From NCBI GenBank assembly GCA_049596955.1, contig JBMYMD010000001.1, forward strand, positions 186,001-250,000: DNA of 64,000 nucleotides, in the 5' to 3' direction. Source of the DNA: UBA3478 sp049596955 (GTDB lineage Bacteria > Bacteroidota > Bacteroidia > Flavobacteriales > Flavobacteriaceae). Shown in pieces: positions 8,619 to 18,672 of this stretch. Made by a program: the position numbers and the translations under genes. Position 1 is the stretch's first letter; each line of letters starts with the position of its first letter. The notes beneath the pieces are model-generated. The model worked only from the letters and a program-made list of their open reading frames with translations. It did no database searches and was not told the origin of the DNA.

Positions 8619-11600
8619 ATGATTGAAAATTTTGGAACATTAGAGAAGTACAGCGCATGGTTTTCCTTTGGAATTGCATTGATTTGTTTTAGCCTAACGG
8701 TAGAACCCACAGGGAGCTTTTGGGATGCAGGCGAGTACATTTCTACCTCAGCAAAATTGCAGGTTGGACATCCGCCAGGAGCACCTCTATTCCAAATGAT
8801 TGGTGCCTTTTTCGCCACTTTTGCGTTTGGAGCATCCACCAAAATCGCACTAATGGTAAATATGGTATCCGTATTTTCGAGTGCCTTTACTGTGTTTTTT
8901 ACTTTTTTAATCACTTCTAATCTTATTCAAAAATTATGGAGCGAAGAAGAAGCTAATTCTCAATCCTACTCCTTACCAAAGACCATAGTTATTTTAAGTG
9001 GCTCACTTGTAGCTGCTTTAAGTTTGTCGTTTTCAGATAGTTTTTGGTTTAACGCTGTGGAAACAGAAGTCTACGCCATGGCGAGTTTGGTGATGTCCTT
9101 ATTATTGTGGTTAGGACTAAAATGGTCTGACGAACTCGATAAAGAAAGAGGACACAAATGGTTAATGCTCATCGCTTTTGTGGTAGGTCTGGTTTTTGGA
9201 ATCCAATTCATGGGCTTTTTGGCTATACCTTCTATAGGGTTGCTTTACGCCTTTAAAAAGAGTAAAACCTTAGACTGGAAAAAGTTTATCCTAATAAACG
9301 TCACAGTTATCGCTCTTCTATTTTTAGTCTTTAAATATTCCTTGACATATGTACTAAGCCTATTTGGAAGTGCAGAAGTATTTTTTGTCAACCAACTGGG
9401 CATGCCTTTTAACTCAGGAACCATATTCATGCTACTTGTATTGAGCGCTTTGTTTTTCTATGCTATAAAGGAGACTAAAAAGAGAGGTTGGCCTACGGCT
9501 TATCTCATTGTACACTGTACTCTTTTTATGTTTATAGGGTTTTCGACCTGGTTTATGCTTCCAATTAGAGCCAATGCGCAAACGGTAGTCAACGAGAATA
9601 ATCCCGAAGATGCAAGGTCACTTCTCGCATATTACAACAGAGAGCAGTATCCAAGTGTTGAGAGTCCATTTTACGGCGCTTATTATTCTGATCAATTTGG
9701 ACCAGCGGGCCCTCCAAAGGATGATAAACCAAAATACGAGAAAGACCTGAAGCTCAGAAAATATGTGATTGTCAATAATTATAAGAACGCTCTCCAACAC
9801 CCAGATCCTGGTCATGTCGGTCTTTTACCAAGAATGTGGAGTGCGCAAAATACCGAGAATTACATGAAATACTACGGGGCCCTGTCCTTTAGTATTAAAC
9901 CAGAATACTATGCCAATGCCGAACTGAGGAATGCAGTTAATAGATTTCAAACCCTCAATAAAGAAGGGCAAGTAGACACTGCGCAGTACATTGATTTTTT
10001 ACGAAACTTTTCAGAATATATAGATGTAAAGCCTCCCAGCTTGTGGCAAAACATCAATTATATGTTCGACTTTCAATTTGGATACATGTATATGCGTTAT
10101 TTGTTTTGGAATTTTGTAGGAAGACAAAATGACGCTCAAGGAAGGTATAACGGAGATGGAGAATGGCTCAGTGGCATTTCTTTCATAGATGGTGCAAGGC
10201 TAGGTAGCCAAAAAAACTTACCAAATGACCTGAAAAACAACAAAGCTCGAAATACTTATTTCTTTTTACCTCTACTCTTAGGACTCATTGGAATGGTGTA
10301 TCAAGCAAAGCGAAACTGGAAACAGTTTTGGGTGCTAATGGTGTTTTTTCTTTTGACGGGGATTGGAATACAATTTTACACCAATCCGGGGATATTTCAA
10401 CCCAGAGAACGGGACTATTCTTTGGTCGGATCCTTTTTTATCTTCACCCTTTGGATCGGGATTGGAGTAAGTGCCTTGTACAAAGAGGCAGAAAAATTTG
10501 TGCAAAGAGAAAAATTAAAATTAGCCATAGCGGTAGGGGCTCTTTGTTTTTTGTGCGTTCCTTTTTTAATGGCCGCCCAAAATTGGGATGATCACGACCG
10601 TTCAGGCAGAGAGACTGCGCGTTCTACAGCTATGTCCTATCTGAGCTCTTGCCAAGAAGATGCAGGAGCTATGATTTTTACCATAGGAGACAACGACACT
10701 TTTCCACTTTGGTATGTTCAAGAAATTGAAGATTATCGAACTGATGTACGGGTGATTAACTCTTCTTTATTCGGTACGGATTGGTATATCGACCAAATGA
10801 AACGCAAGGCATACGAAAGCGACCCTATTCCATCACAGCTGTCTCATGATAAATACAAATTTGGAACAAGAGATCTTGTGTATTACCAAGCCATTCCTAA
10901 ATATCAAGATGAAAGATGGGACATCAGTAAATTCATAGATTGGATTGGCAGCGATAGAGAGGAAACAAAATTGGGTTACTTACTCAAACAACAAGGTAGA
11001 GATTTGAGCGGATACGAAGAAGGTAATTTAAATATCGTTTACTACCCGACCAACAAAATCAGAGTTCCTGTAGACAAGCAAAAAGTGCTGGCCAACGGCT
11101 TAGTCAAGGCTAAAGATAGCGCACTGATAGTAGACTATATCGACATTGATTTACCAAGTGTGCTCACAAAAAGCAGAGTGATGATGCTCGACATATTGGC
11201 CAATAACAAATGGGAAAGACCTATTTATTTCTCAGGTGGTAGTTTGGATCCAGGAGAATACATTTATTTAAAAGACTATTTACAATTAGATGGATTAATC
11301 TACAAACTCGTTCCGATAATGACTGAAGATCAAGGTGGATTCGACTTAGGCCGAATTGACTCGGAATTAATGTTTGATATTGTCACAAATTGGGAATGGG
11401 GAAATGCAGATGATGAAGATGTTTATATCGATCCTCAATCGAAATCACAAGGACTCTCATATCGGTCAAATCTTGCGAGGCTAACTGAGCAGCTCATCGC
11501 TGAAGAAAAATTAGAGCAGGCGGAAATCATCATGGATTTAGCGGTGAAATATACGCCTATGGATCGCTTTGGTTTTTACACCTTCATGGAACCATTTGCA

Positions 11601-11900
11601 GAAGGCTATTATCAAATTGGAAAACCGGAAAAAGCCCAGGCTATTCTAGGTGAATTGTTTGAAATCTACACCGATCACCTCACCTATTATCAAGGCTTGT
11701 CTATGAATGAGAATTTTACCAAAATCGATCGAATTTACAGTGACTTAGAAGCATTTCGTAGATGTTTAGATATAGCTGTTAGCGCTGAAGATGTAGAATT
11801 CATTCAAGAACCATCGGCGCAATTCAATTCGCTTATAGAAAGTTTCATGAGTTTATTTGGTCAACAAGAAGAACTCTTAGAATCTTCCGAAGTAGAATAA
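8619..11900 (+). CDS. DUF2723 integral membrane protein (TMEM260-like, probable O-glycosyltransferase family) with C-terminal helical-repeat region
   Basis: A 1093-residue protein. The N-terminal part has the DUF2723 signature: GSFWDAGEYI at residues 32-41 (acidic D36 and E39) and GHPPGAPLFQ at 50-59, as in protein O-mannosyltransferase-like (GT-C) enzymes. About twelve hydrophobic segments span residues 10 to 660, interrupted by a hydrophilic loop near 310-500. The last 430 residues are soluble, and their end (about 950-1070) looks like TPR-type helical repeats. Human TMEM260, which carries DUF2723, is a protein O-mannosyltransferase; whether the bacterial proteins glycosylate exported proteins is an inference. 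It stands alone, divergent from tRNA-Gln and convergent with the thioredoxin-like gene. Confidence 0.85.
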   Translation: MIENFGTLEKYSAWFSFGIALICFSLTVEPTGSFWDAGEYISTSAKLQVGHPPGAPLFQMIGAFFATFAFGASTKIALMVNMVSVFSSAFTVFFTFLITSNLIQKLWSEEEANSQSYSLPKTIVILSGSLVAALSLSFSDSFWFNAVETEVYAMASLVMSLLLWLGLKWSDELDKERGHKWLMLIAFVVGLVFGIQFMGFLAIPSIGLLYAFKKSKTLDWKKFILINVTVIALLFLVFKYSLTYVLSLFGSAEVFFVNQLGMPFNSGTIFMLLVLSALFFYAIKETKKRGWPTAYLIVHCTLFMFIGFSTWFMLPIRANAQTVVNENNPEDARSLLAYYNREQYPSVESPFYGAYYSDQFGPAGPPKDDKPKYEKDLKLRKYVIVNNYKNALQHPDPGHVGLLPRMWSAQNTENYMKYYGALSFSIKPEYYANAELRNAVNRFQTLNKEGQVDTAQYIDFLRNFSEYIDVKPPSLWQNINYMFDFQFGYMYMRYLFWNFVGRQNDAQGRYNGDGEWLSGISFIDGARLGSQKNLPNDLKNNKARNTYFFLPLLLGLIGMVYQAKRNWKQFWVLMVFFLLTGIGIQFYTNPGIFQPRERDYSLVGSFFIFTLWIGIGVSALYKEAEKFVQREKLKLAIAVGALCFLCVPFLMAAQNWDDHDRSGRETARSTAMSYLSSCQEDAGAMIFTIGDNDTFPLWYVQEIEDYRTDVRVINSSLFGTDWYIDQMKRKAYESDPIPSQLSHDKYKFGTRDLVYYQAIPKYQDERWDISKFIDWIGSDREETKLGYLLKQQGRDLSGYEEGNLNIVYYPTNKIRVPVDKQKVLANGLVKAKDSALIVDYIDIDLPSVLTKSRVMMLDILANNKWERPIYFSGGSLDPGEYIYLKDYLQLDGLIYKLVPIMTEDQGGFDLGRIDSELMFDIVTNWEWGNADDEDVYIDPQSKSQGLSYRSNLARLTEQLIAEEKLEQAEIIMDLAVKYTPMDRFGFYTFMEPFAEGYYQIGKPEKAQAILGELFEIYTDHLTYYQGLSMNENFTKIDRIYSDLEAFRRCLDIAVSAEDVEFIQEPSAQFNSLIESFMSLFGQQEELLESSEVE

Positions 11901-11927
11901 TACAAGTGCTAAAAAGAAAAAAGGGGA

Positions 11928-12224
11928 TTAAGCGTATTGATTCACTAAATTGATTAAGGTGTTCGCGTCGAGCTCACCGCTTTGACGCCAAAGCATTTCA
12001 CCTTTTTTATAAATCATCAATGTAGGAAGACCTTTAATTTTAAGAGCTTGTGCTAACTCTTGGTTCTTTTCTACATCAATTTTAATGACTTTACCTTTGT
12101 CTCCAACTGCCGCGGCTACATCGTTAAGCACGGGTTCCATTTGCGTTGAAGCTTCGTTCCACTCGGCATAAAAGTCAAATAAAACTGGGATATTTAAGTC
12201 AATTAAATCACCAAACTTAGACAT
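11928..12224 (-). CDS. Thioredoxin-fold protein lacking both active-site cysteines
   Basis: A 98-residue single-domain protein with a complete thioredoxin outline: VLFDFYAEW (14-22), the helix with MEPVL, VIKIDVEKNQELAQALKIKGLPTLMIYKKGE with its cis-proline loop, and a C-terminal helix. The redox motif WCGPC is replaced by WNEAS at residues 22-26, so neither cysteine exists and no other cysteine is present in the protein. It cannot catalyse disulfide exchange by the usual route. A chaperone, adaptor or redox-independent role is more likely. It is 51 bp from the metallophosphoesterase stretch and on the same strand. The fold is certain; function is unknown. Confidence 0.85.
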   Translation of the reverse strand: MSKFGDLIDLNIPVLFDFYAEWNEASTQMEPVLNDVAAAVGDKGKVIKIDVEKNQELAQALKIKGLPTLMIYKKGEMLWRQSGELDANTLINLVNQYA

Positions 12225-12275
12225 AGGTTGTGCTAATTAAATTCATTGCAAGTTATAAAAAATCAAATTATGAAC

Positions 12276-13505
12276 TTAGGAAAGTTTTGATTTTAGCGTG
12301 ATTAGACCAATTTCTGGCCAAATGCCGTAACGTCCTGGATATCCCAAATGTCCAAATCCTCTATTTACAATGAGATGATCTTCATCACTGCTGTACAAAC
12401 CAGCCCATTGCTTGTAGCGGTATTGAATTGGACTCCACTTGAGTCCAGGAATTTCTATACCTATCTGAAACCCATGCGTATGACCGCTCAGGGTGAGCTG
12501 AAATTTCTTTTGATCTTTTAAAACCTCTGCTTCCCAGTGGGATGGATCGTGGCTCATTAAAATTTTAAAGTCGTTATCACCCGTTTTTGCACTGGCCTTA
12601 TGTAAATCTCCTTTCTTAGGAAACCTCCCCGTTCCCCAATTTTGAACACCTACAATGTGTATTTTTTGCTGCTCTTTTTCAAATGTTACAGTCTCGTCTA
12701 ACAAAACCTTAAAGCCCATTCTGGATTGAAAGTCAATAAGCTGGTCGACATCTTGTTGTTGTAAATCATCTGTTTCATGCGGGTAATAGTCACCGTAATC
12801 GTGATTACCAAGCACAGAAAACTTACCGTATTTGGCGCTTACTCGAGAAAACATGTCGATATATTGTTCGGCCTCATCTGATAAGTTATTGACCATGTCA
12901 CCCGTAAACAAAACAGCGTCAGCTTGTAGTTCTTGAACGAGTTGAAGACCGCGCTCTACTTCAGCAGGATCGTCAAAGCTACCCGCGTGAAAGTCAGAAA
13001 TATGGGCTATTTTGAACTGATCAAAGGCCTGAGGAAGATCTGAAAATTCCAAATCGTAATGGTGTACTTTAAAGTTGTACTTGGAAGATTTTTTCAAACC
13101 TAGCATCATCGCTGAAAACGGAGCAAAAGAAGTGGCGATGGCCACCCCTGCTATAAATCTTCTTCGTTCGGGATAATAAGGGGTTGGATTTACTTTGCGA
13201 TTCACAAGCCAGTTTTTCAATAGCAAAAAAAGACGGTAGACATCATCAATTAATGAAAAACAGGATGCAATAAAGACAAGCACAAAAAAACTACCTAAGA
13301 CACCCAAAGACAAATCATAATTCAATGGTTTGACTCCATCAACGTATTGCCGTTGTTGCATAACAAAAAAAATCCAAGCAGTAAATACTCCGAAAAAATA
13401 AAGAACCTTTATCAGGGTATTATACAATATTCTCTTGTAGACTTGATAGGCATAGATTGCCAATCCGAAATAGAAGAGAACAAAAATAATTTGAGCTGTA
13501 CTCAT
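12276..13505 (-). CDS. Membrane-anchored metallophosphoesterase (YkuE/YaeI type)
   Basis: A 409-residue protein with three hydrophobic segments in the first 100 residues and a calcineurin-like phosphoesterase domain after about residue 150. All metal motifs are visible in order: HISDFHAGS, TGDMVNN, GNHDYGDY, MSHDPSHW and LSGHTHGFQ. These predict a dinuclear metal site hydrolysing phosphomonoesters or phosphodiesters. Related membrane-bound enzymes act on lipid or cell-envelope phosphates, but the substrate cannot be read here. The catalytic domain probably faces the periplasm, following a possible TM near 115-135. cutC lies 3 bp upstream on the same strand, so the two are co-transcribed. Confidence 0.88.
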   Translation of the reverse strand: MSTAQIIFVLFYFGLAIYAYQVYKRILYNTLIKVLYFFGVFTAWIFFVMQQRQYVDGVKPLNYDLSLGVLGSFFVLVFIASCFSLIDDVYRLFLLLKNWLVNRKVNPTPYYPERRRFIAGVAIATSFAPFSAMMLGLKKSSKYNFKVHHYDLEFSDLPQAFDQFKIAHISDFHAGSFDDPAEVERGLQLVQELQADAVLFTGDMVNNLSDEAEQYIDMFSRVSAKYGKFSVLGNHDYGDYYPHETDDLQQQDVDQLIDFQSRMGFKVLLDETVTFEKEQQKIHIVGVQNWGTGRFPKKGDLHKASAKTGDNDFKILMSHDPSHWEAEVLKDQKKFQLTLSGHTHGFQIGIEIPGLKWSPIQYRYKQWAGLYSSDEDHLIVNRGFGHLGYPGRYGIWPEIGLITLKSKLS

Positions 13506-13508
13506 GTA

Positions 13509-14243
13509 TTAGATTTCTTTTTTATTCGCAATTTTAACTACCTCCATAATTTTGTCCAATTGAAGCGTTCTCAATTCAAAATCTAATGGATTAGAGATCA
13601 TCGACATTTTAGGCTTGCTAAGACCTATAGTCGTTCGTTCAAAAGTTGTGCCAGAGAGATGAATTGCCTCAAAATTATATTTTCTGAACAGGGCAGCCTC
13701 TTGTTTCCCTATTCCACTGCCTGGCATAAGGGTTAGGTTGTTCGCCTTTTTTTTGAGTTCAAGCAGCAATTCTAGACCTAAGGCGGCCTTATCTCTTAAA
13801 CCCGAGGTCAATAAAGTGTCAATACCTGCTTTATCTAAAATTGCTAATGATTCAATAGGATCATCTACCCAATCAAAGGCGCGATGAAAAGTAACCTTTA
13901 AACCTTCGGCAGCTTTAAGTAAAAAATCAAGCGCTGGGCTATCAATATGATTTTGATCCGTTAAGCATCCGAAAACTACACCTTCGACCCCTAAAGTTTT
14001 AAAAACCTTGATGTCGTTTTTCATCGTATTGAGTTCAGCCTCTGAATACGTAAAATGACCTCGTCTAGGACGGATCATTACCCGGATGGGAATATCAAGC
14101 TCAGTCAAAAACGTCTCAGCCATACTTAGGGAAGGAGTTAATCCACCTAATTCGAGGGCCGAACACAATTCTACTCTATTAACTTGACTTTGTTTAATTC
14201 CAACAATGGAATTAACATCATCTGTGCAAACTTCTACAATCAT
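13509..14243 (-). CDS. cutC: CutC family protein
   Basis: A 244-residue TIM-barrel protein. Family motifs include RVELCSALELGGLTPS near residues 23-38, IRVMIRPRRGHFTYS near 53-67, FGCL with the following DQNHID, VTFHRAFDW near 115-123, LLTSG near 144-148 and MPGSGIG near 173-179. Family members were named for a copper-tolerance phenotype in E. coli, but the biochemical role remains unclear. The end is 3 bp from the metallophosphoesterase start. It is divergent from the glycosylasparaginase gene across a 44-bp gap. Confidence 0.92.
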   Translation of the reverse strand: MIVEVCTDDVNSIVGIKQSQVNRVELCSALELGGLTPSLSMAETFLTELDIPIRVMIRPRRGHFTYSEAELNTMKNDIKVFKTLGVEGVVFGCLTDQNHIDSPALDFLLKAAEGLKVTFHRAFDWVDDPIESLAILDKAGIDTLLTSGLRDKAALGLELLLELKKKANNLTLMPGSGIGKQEAALFRKYNFEAIHLSGTTFERTTIGLSKPKMSMISNPLDFELRTLQLDKIMEVVKIANKKEI

Positions 14244-14287
14244 GTGTGCTTAAATTGTATATTTAGTTCCTTCAATTGATACTCCAA

Positions 14288-15262
14288 ATGAAAAGACGAA
14301 AGTTCATAAAAAAATCTGGTTTAAGTGTTGGCGGAATGTTAACATTTGCTCAAGTTAAAGCGAATACGGATGTTTTTGATGCAGAAAAACAATCCATCCG
14401 AAAACCTGTTTGTATTGCCACATGGAATGTTGAAAATGCCACCCAAGCGGCATGGTCAGTTTTAAAAGAAGATGGTAGTGCTCTGGACGCAGTTGAGACT
14501 GGCGCAAAAGTAGAAGAGGCAGACATAAACAATCAAACCGTTGGTAAAGGAGGTCGTCCCGATCGAGAAGGTAATGTTACTCTCGATGCCAGCATTATGG
14601 ACCACCAAGGCAATTGCGGCTCTGTGGTTTGTATGCAAAATATAACCCATGCGATTTCTGTTGCCCGTAAAGTGATGGAAGACACTCCACATGTAATGCT
14701 AGCAGGAAAAGGAGCTGAACAATTTGCCATTGAACAAGGATTTGAAGCCGAAAATTTACTGACCCCAAAATCTGCCGAAGAATATCAAAAATGGCTCAAA
14801 ACCTCCAACTATGAACCGGTAATCAATATAGAAAATCACGACACTATTGGCATACTAGCCCTTGATTCACAAGGAAATTTAGCTGGAGGTTGCACAACTA
14901 GTGGTATGGCCTATAAAATGGCTGGGCGCGTAGGAGACTCACCTATCGTAGGTGCTGGCCTTTTTGTCGATCAAAAAGTTGGGGCTGCAACAGCGACAGG
15001 AATGGGAGAAGAAGTCGTAAAAACTGTAGGTAGTTTTCTAGTCGTTGAACTTATGAGACAAGGACATTCTCCCGACAAAGCATGTCAAATCGCTGTTGAA
15101 CGAATCGTGGAAAACAATCCTGAATATCAAAAAATACAAATTGGATATATCGCACTGGATAAATACGGAAATAGTGGTGCTTATTGTATTCATCCTGGAT
15201 TCAATTACAGGAGATTTGATACCAAAGGACATGAATTAATTACACCGGGAAGTCACCTCTAA
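14288..15262 (+). CDS. N4-(beta-N-acetylglucosaminyl)-L-asparaginase (glycosylasparaginase)
   Basis: A 324-residue N-terminal-nucleophile hydrolase that cleaves the GlcNAc-Asn bond of glycosylated asparagine. The ATG at 14288 is chosen because it begins a twin-arginine signal (MKRRKFIKKSG) and GGMLTFA; the ATG at 14276 would add four residues before it. The self-cleavage site is HDTIG, with Thr186 becoming the nucleophile of the beta chain. The beta chain carries GGCTTSGMAYKMAGRVGDSPIVG and the GAATATGMGEE region typical of the enzyme from Elizabethkingia. It is probably periplasmic. polA starts 4 bp after its stop, so it may be co-transcribed with a functionally unrelated gene. Confidence 0.93.
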   Translation: MKRRKFIKKSGLSVGGMLTFAQVKANTDVFDAEKQSIRKPVCIATWNVENATQAAWSVLKEDGSALDAVETGAKVEEADINNQTVGKGGRPDREGNVTLDASIMDHQGNCGSVVCMQNITHAISVARKVMEDTPHVMLAGKGAEQFAIEQGFEAENLLTPKSAEEYQKWLKTSNYEPVINIENHDTIGILALDSQGNLAGGCTTSGMAYKMAGRVGDSPIVGAGLFVDQKVGAATATGMGEEVVKTVGSFLVVELMRQGHSPDKACQIAVERIVENNPEYQKIQIGYIALDKYGNSGAYCIHPGFNYRRFDTKGHELITPGSHL

Positions 15263-15266
15263 ACTT

Positions 15267-18092
15267 ATGGCTATGCAAACGGAACAATCCGCAAAAAAAC
15301 GACTCTTTTTACTTGACGCTTATGCATTGATTTTTAGAGGGTATTACGCCTTGATTAAAAACCCTAGAGTCAATTCTAAGGGTCTTGACACTTCTGCTAT
15401 AATGGGTTTTGTCAATGCACTCTTCGACGTGATCAACAAAGAAAAACCAGAGCTTCTAGGCGTGTGTTTTGACAAGGGAGGGAGTGTTGAACGAACGGAA
15501 TTATTTTCTGAATACAAAGCCAATAGACACGAAACTCCAGAAGCTATTAAAATAGCGGTTCCTTACATTGAAAAAATCCTCAACGGATTAAAAATTCCAG
15601 TGGTCGTAAAAGAAGGATACGAAGCAGACGATCTTATTGGAACCTTGGCCAAGAAAGCCGAGAAAGAAGATTTCACCGTTTATATGGTCACACCTGACAA
15701 AGATTTCGGGCAACTTGTGTCTGATAACGTTTTCATGTATAGACCTGGTAAAGGAGGTTCAGGCCCAGAGGTTTGGGGAGTTCCTCAAATTCAAGAGCGT
15801 TTTGGCGTCAAGCGTCCTGAACAGGTCATCGACTACCTTGGAATGATGGGAGATGCCAGTGACAATATCCCGGGCTTACCTGGGGTTGGAGATAAAACAG
15901 CAAAAAAATTATTAGAGGAGTTTGATTCTCTGGAAAACCTTTTAGAAAACACCCATTTGCTAAAAGGAAAGATGAAAGAAAAAATAGAAGCCAATGCAGA
16001 GCTCGGTAAGTTATCCAAGGTTTTAGCTACTATAAAAATTGATTGTGAGATCGATTTTGACCCCAATGCTTTTGTCCTTGAAAAACCAGAACTCTCATCC
16101 GTTTATGAGATATTTGACGAACTGGAGTTTAGAAGAGCCAAAACAACCTTGACCAAACTATTCTCTGATATTAGTGAAAATGAATCTATAGCTTCAGACC
16201 ATACAGCCGCCTCAAACACACCAGGGGAAGGACAATTTAGTCTATTTGACGGTCCTTTAGAAAAACAAGATAACGGCCGATTAGACGCCAAAAAAACGAC
16301 TCATCTTTATCAATGTGTCAATGACCCTGTACTTTTTGAATATTTCCTAAATGAACTCGGTAAACAAAAGGAGGTGAGTTTTGATACCGAAACGACCTCG
16401 CTGAATCCTTTAGAAGCTGAGCTAGTAGGAATATCTTTTTCTTGGAGCGCACATAAAGCCTATTATTTGCATCTCGAAGATCAAGAAATAGAAACCTCCA
16501 TTTGGCTAGAAAAACTAACACCCTTTTTTGAAAATACAGCAGTACTAAAAATCGGTCAAAACTTAAAGTATGATATTAAGGTACTTAAGAAGTACGATAT
16601 AGAAGTAAAAGGTCCCTTATTCGACACCATGTTGGCGCATTATCTAATCAATCCAGATATGCGCCATAATATGACAGTGCTTTCAGAGACCTATCTCAAC
16701 TACAGTCCTATTGAAATCACCCAACTCATAGGTAAAAAGGGCAAAGGTCAAAAAAGTATGCGAGACGTATCTTTAACACAACTCACAGAATACGCTGCTG
16801 AAGATGCCGATATTACCTTTCAACTTTACGCCCTATTCAAAAATGAATTAAAATCGGCAAACCTCCATCAGCTTTTTAACGAGGTTGAAATTCCACTATT
16901 GAATGTCCTAGCTGCTATGGAACTTGAAGGTGTAAATCTCGACACCTCCTATCTCGAAGGATTAAACCTCGAGCTCACATCTGATATTGATCATTTAGAA
17001 CAGGCTATTTATCAAAAGGCAGGTCGTGAATTTAATATCGCTTCGCCCAAACAACTCGGAGTCGTTCTTTTTGAAGACTTAAAGCTTGTTGATAAGCCCA
17101 AAAAGACCAAGACCGGTCAATATGCTACCTCTGAAGATATTTTGGTCGAATTAGCCAAATCTCATGAAATTGCTTCTAATATTTTAGAATATCGAGGATT
17201 GGCTAAACTGAAAAGCACATATGTTGAAGCCTTACCACAGCAGTTAAATCTCGAAACAAAACGAATTCACACAGAGTACATGCAAACCGTAGCCGCAACG
17301 GGACGTTTGAGTAGTAATAATCCAAATCTTCAGAACATTCCCATTCGCACAGAGCGAGGTAAGGCAGTTCGTAAAGCATTTGTTCCAAAGGATGAGAATT
17401 ACGTTCTATTGGCCGCAGATTACTCACAAATTGAGTTGAGAATTATTGCCGCATTAGCCAAAGAAGAAAATATGATTAAGGCCTTTCAAAATGACTTTGA
17501 TATCCACGCAGATACTGCTTCAAAGGTGTTTAATGTTCCTATTGAAGAAGTAAGTCGCACTCAGAGAAGTCAAGCGAAGACGGTGAATTTTGGAATTATT
17601 TATGGAGTATCTGCCTTTGGTTTGAGCAATCAAACAGATTTAAGTCGAAAAGAGGCCAAAGCCCTTATCGACACCTATTACGAAACTTATCCCAAGTTGA
17701 GGGCTTATATGCAAAATCAAGTCAACTCAGCGAGAGAAAATGGCTATGTCGAGACCATATTGGGTCGCAGAAGATATCTTAAAGACATCAATTCAAGAAA
17801 CGCCATTGTTCGAGGCGCAGCAGAGCGAAATGCTGTAAACGCTCCTATACAAGGGTCAGCAGCAGACATCATTAAACTGGCCATGATAGAAATTCACGAG
17901 AAACTTAGAAGCAATAATTTAAAAAGTAAAATGTTGCTTCAAGTTCACGATGAACTAGTGTTTGATGCGCATAAAGACGAACTAGAAGAACTTCAAAAGT
18001 TAATCGTCAACGCTATGGAAAATGCGTATGCTTTTGAGGTTCCATTAAAGGTGGATGTAGGCTTAGGTAGTGATTGGTTAGAAGCGCACTAG
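15267..18092 (+). CDS. polA: DNA polymerase I
   Basis: A 941-residue repair and Okazaki-fragment polymerase with all three domains. The 5' nuclease (about 1-300) has DAYALIFRGYYAL, YEADDLIGTLA and GDASDNIPGLPGVGDKTA. The 3'-5' proofreading domain (about 340-530) keeps its acidic residues D373 and E375 in FDTETT, NLKYD, and the YAAEDAD motif, so it should be active. The polymerase part has motif A (DYSQIELR, D718), motif B (RSQAKTVNFGIIYG) and motif C (VHDELVF, H894-E896). The start codon lies 4 bp after the asparaginase stop. Confidence 0.97.
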   Translation: MAMQTEQSAKKRLFLLDAYALIFRGYYALIKNPRVNSKGLDTSAIMGFVNALFDVINKEKPELLGVCFDKGGSVERTELFSEYKANRHETPEAIKIAVPYIEKILNGLKIPVVVKEGYEADDLIGTLAKKAEKEDFTVYMVTPDKDFGQLVSDNVFMYRPGKGGSGPEVWGVPQIQERFGVKRPEQVIDYLGMMGDASDNIPGLPGVGDKTAKKLLEEFDSLENLLENTHLLKGKMKEKIEANAELGKLSKVLATIKIDCEIDFDPNAFVLEKPELSSVYEIFDELEFRRAKTTLTKLFSDISENESIASDHTAASNTPGEGQFSLFDGPLEKQDNGRLDAKKTTHLYQCVNDPVLFEYFLNELGKQKEVSFDTETTSLNPLEAELVGISFSWSAHKAYYLHLEDQEIETSIWLEKLTPFFENTAVLKIGQNLKYDIKVLKKYDIEVKGPLFDTMLAHYLINPDMRHNMTVLSETYLNYSPIEITQLIGKKGKGQKSMRDVSLTQLTEYAAEDADITFQLYALFKNELKSANLHQLFNEVEIPLLNVLAAMELEGVNLDTSYLEGLNLELTSDIDHLEQAIYQKAGREFNIASPKQLGVVLFEDLKLVDKPKKTKTGQYATSEDILVELAKSHEIASNILEYRGLAKLKSTYVEALPQQLNLETKRIHTEYMQTVAATGRLSSNNPNLQNIPIRTERGKAVRKAFVPKDENYVLLAADYSQIELRIIAALAKEENMIKAFQNDFDIHADTASKVFNVPIEEVSRTQRSQAKTVNFGIIYGVSAFGLSNQTDLSRKEAKALIDTYYETYPKLRAYMQNQVNSARENGYVETILGRRRYLKDINSRNAIVRGAAERNAVNAPIQGSAADIIKLAMIEIHEKLRSNNLKSKMLLQVHDELVFDAHKDELEELQKLIVNAMENAYAFEVPLKVDVGLGSDWLEAH

Positions 18093-18143
18093 AAGGCGGA
18101 GAGTTACAGCAATTAAAAGGCCTTTTAAAAAAAGTGCAAAGCA

Positions 18144-18174
18144 TTTGTAAATCAACAAAGTTATTGTACATTTG
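18144..18174 (+). promoter_or_regulatory. Promoter for the rplM-rpsI operon
   Basis: TTTG at 18144-18147, a 19-base spacer and TACATTTG at 18167-18174 exactly match the Bacteroidota -33/-7 consensus. It lies 41 bp before the rplM start codon. Confidence 0.75.
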
Positions 18175-18215
18175 CAGCCCGTAAAATATCGGATTAATTA
18201 ATACACTTTTAAAGC

Positions 18216-18671
18216 GTGGACACATTAAGTTACAAGACAATATCAGCAAAAGCTACAACTGTAGACAAACAGTGGTTGCTCGTAAATGCCGAAGGAGAAA
18301 CACTAGGTAGATTGGCATCTAAAGTGGCTAAACTCTTAAGAGGCAAGCATAAGCCCAACTTTACACCGCACGTGGATTGTGGAGACAACGTTGTTGTTAT
18401 CAACGCCGAAAAAATCGTTTTAAAGGGTAAGAAAGCAACTGATAAAGTTTACATTCGACACACTGGTTACCCAGGTGGTCAAAAAACAACGACTTCTCAA
18501 GCGCTTTTTCAGCAACAGCCTGAGCGCATTATTGAAAACGCTGTGAAAGGAATGCTCCCTAAAAACAGATTAGGATCAGAGTTGTTTAGAAATCTTAGAG
18601 TTTATGCAGGTGATCAGCACCAACAAGAAGCTCAAAAACCTGTAGAAATTAACTTAAACGAATTCAATTAG
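18216..18671 (+). CDS. rplM: 50S ribosomal protein L13 (GTG start)
   Basis: A 151-residue large-subunit protein that binds 23S rRNA early in assembly. Characteristic stretches are WLLVNAEGETLGRLASKVAKLL, GDNVVVINAEKI, YIRHTGYPGG and AVKGMLPKNRLG. The start is a GTG; the family begins MDTLSYKT in Bacteroidota, which fits this codon. rpsI follows after a 1-bp gap, the usual L13-S9 pair. A strong promoter lies 41 bp upstream. Confidence 0.97.
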   Translation: MDTLSYKTISAKATTVDKQWLLVNAEGETLGRLASKVAKLLRGKHKPNFTPHVDCGDNVVVINAEKIVLKGKKATDKVYIRHTGYPGGQKTTTSQALFQQQPERIIENAVKGMLPKNRLGSELFRNLRVYAGDQHQQEAQKPVEINLNEFN

Positions 18672-18672
18672 A

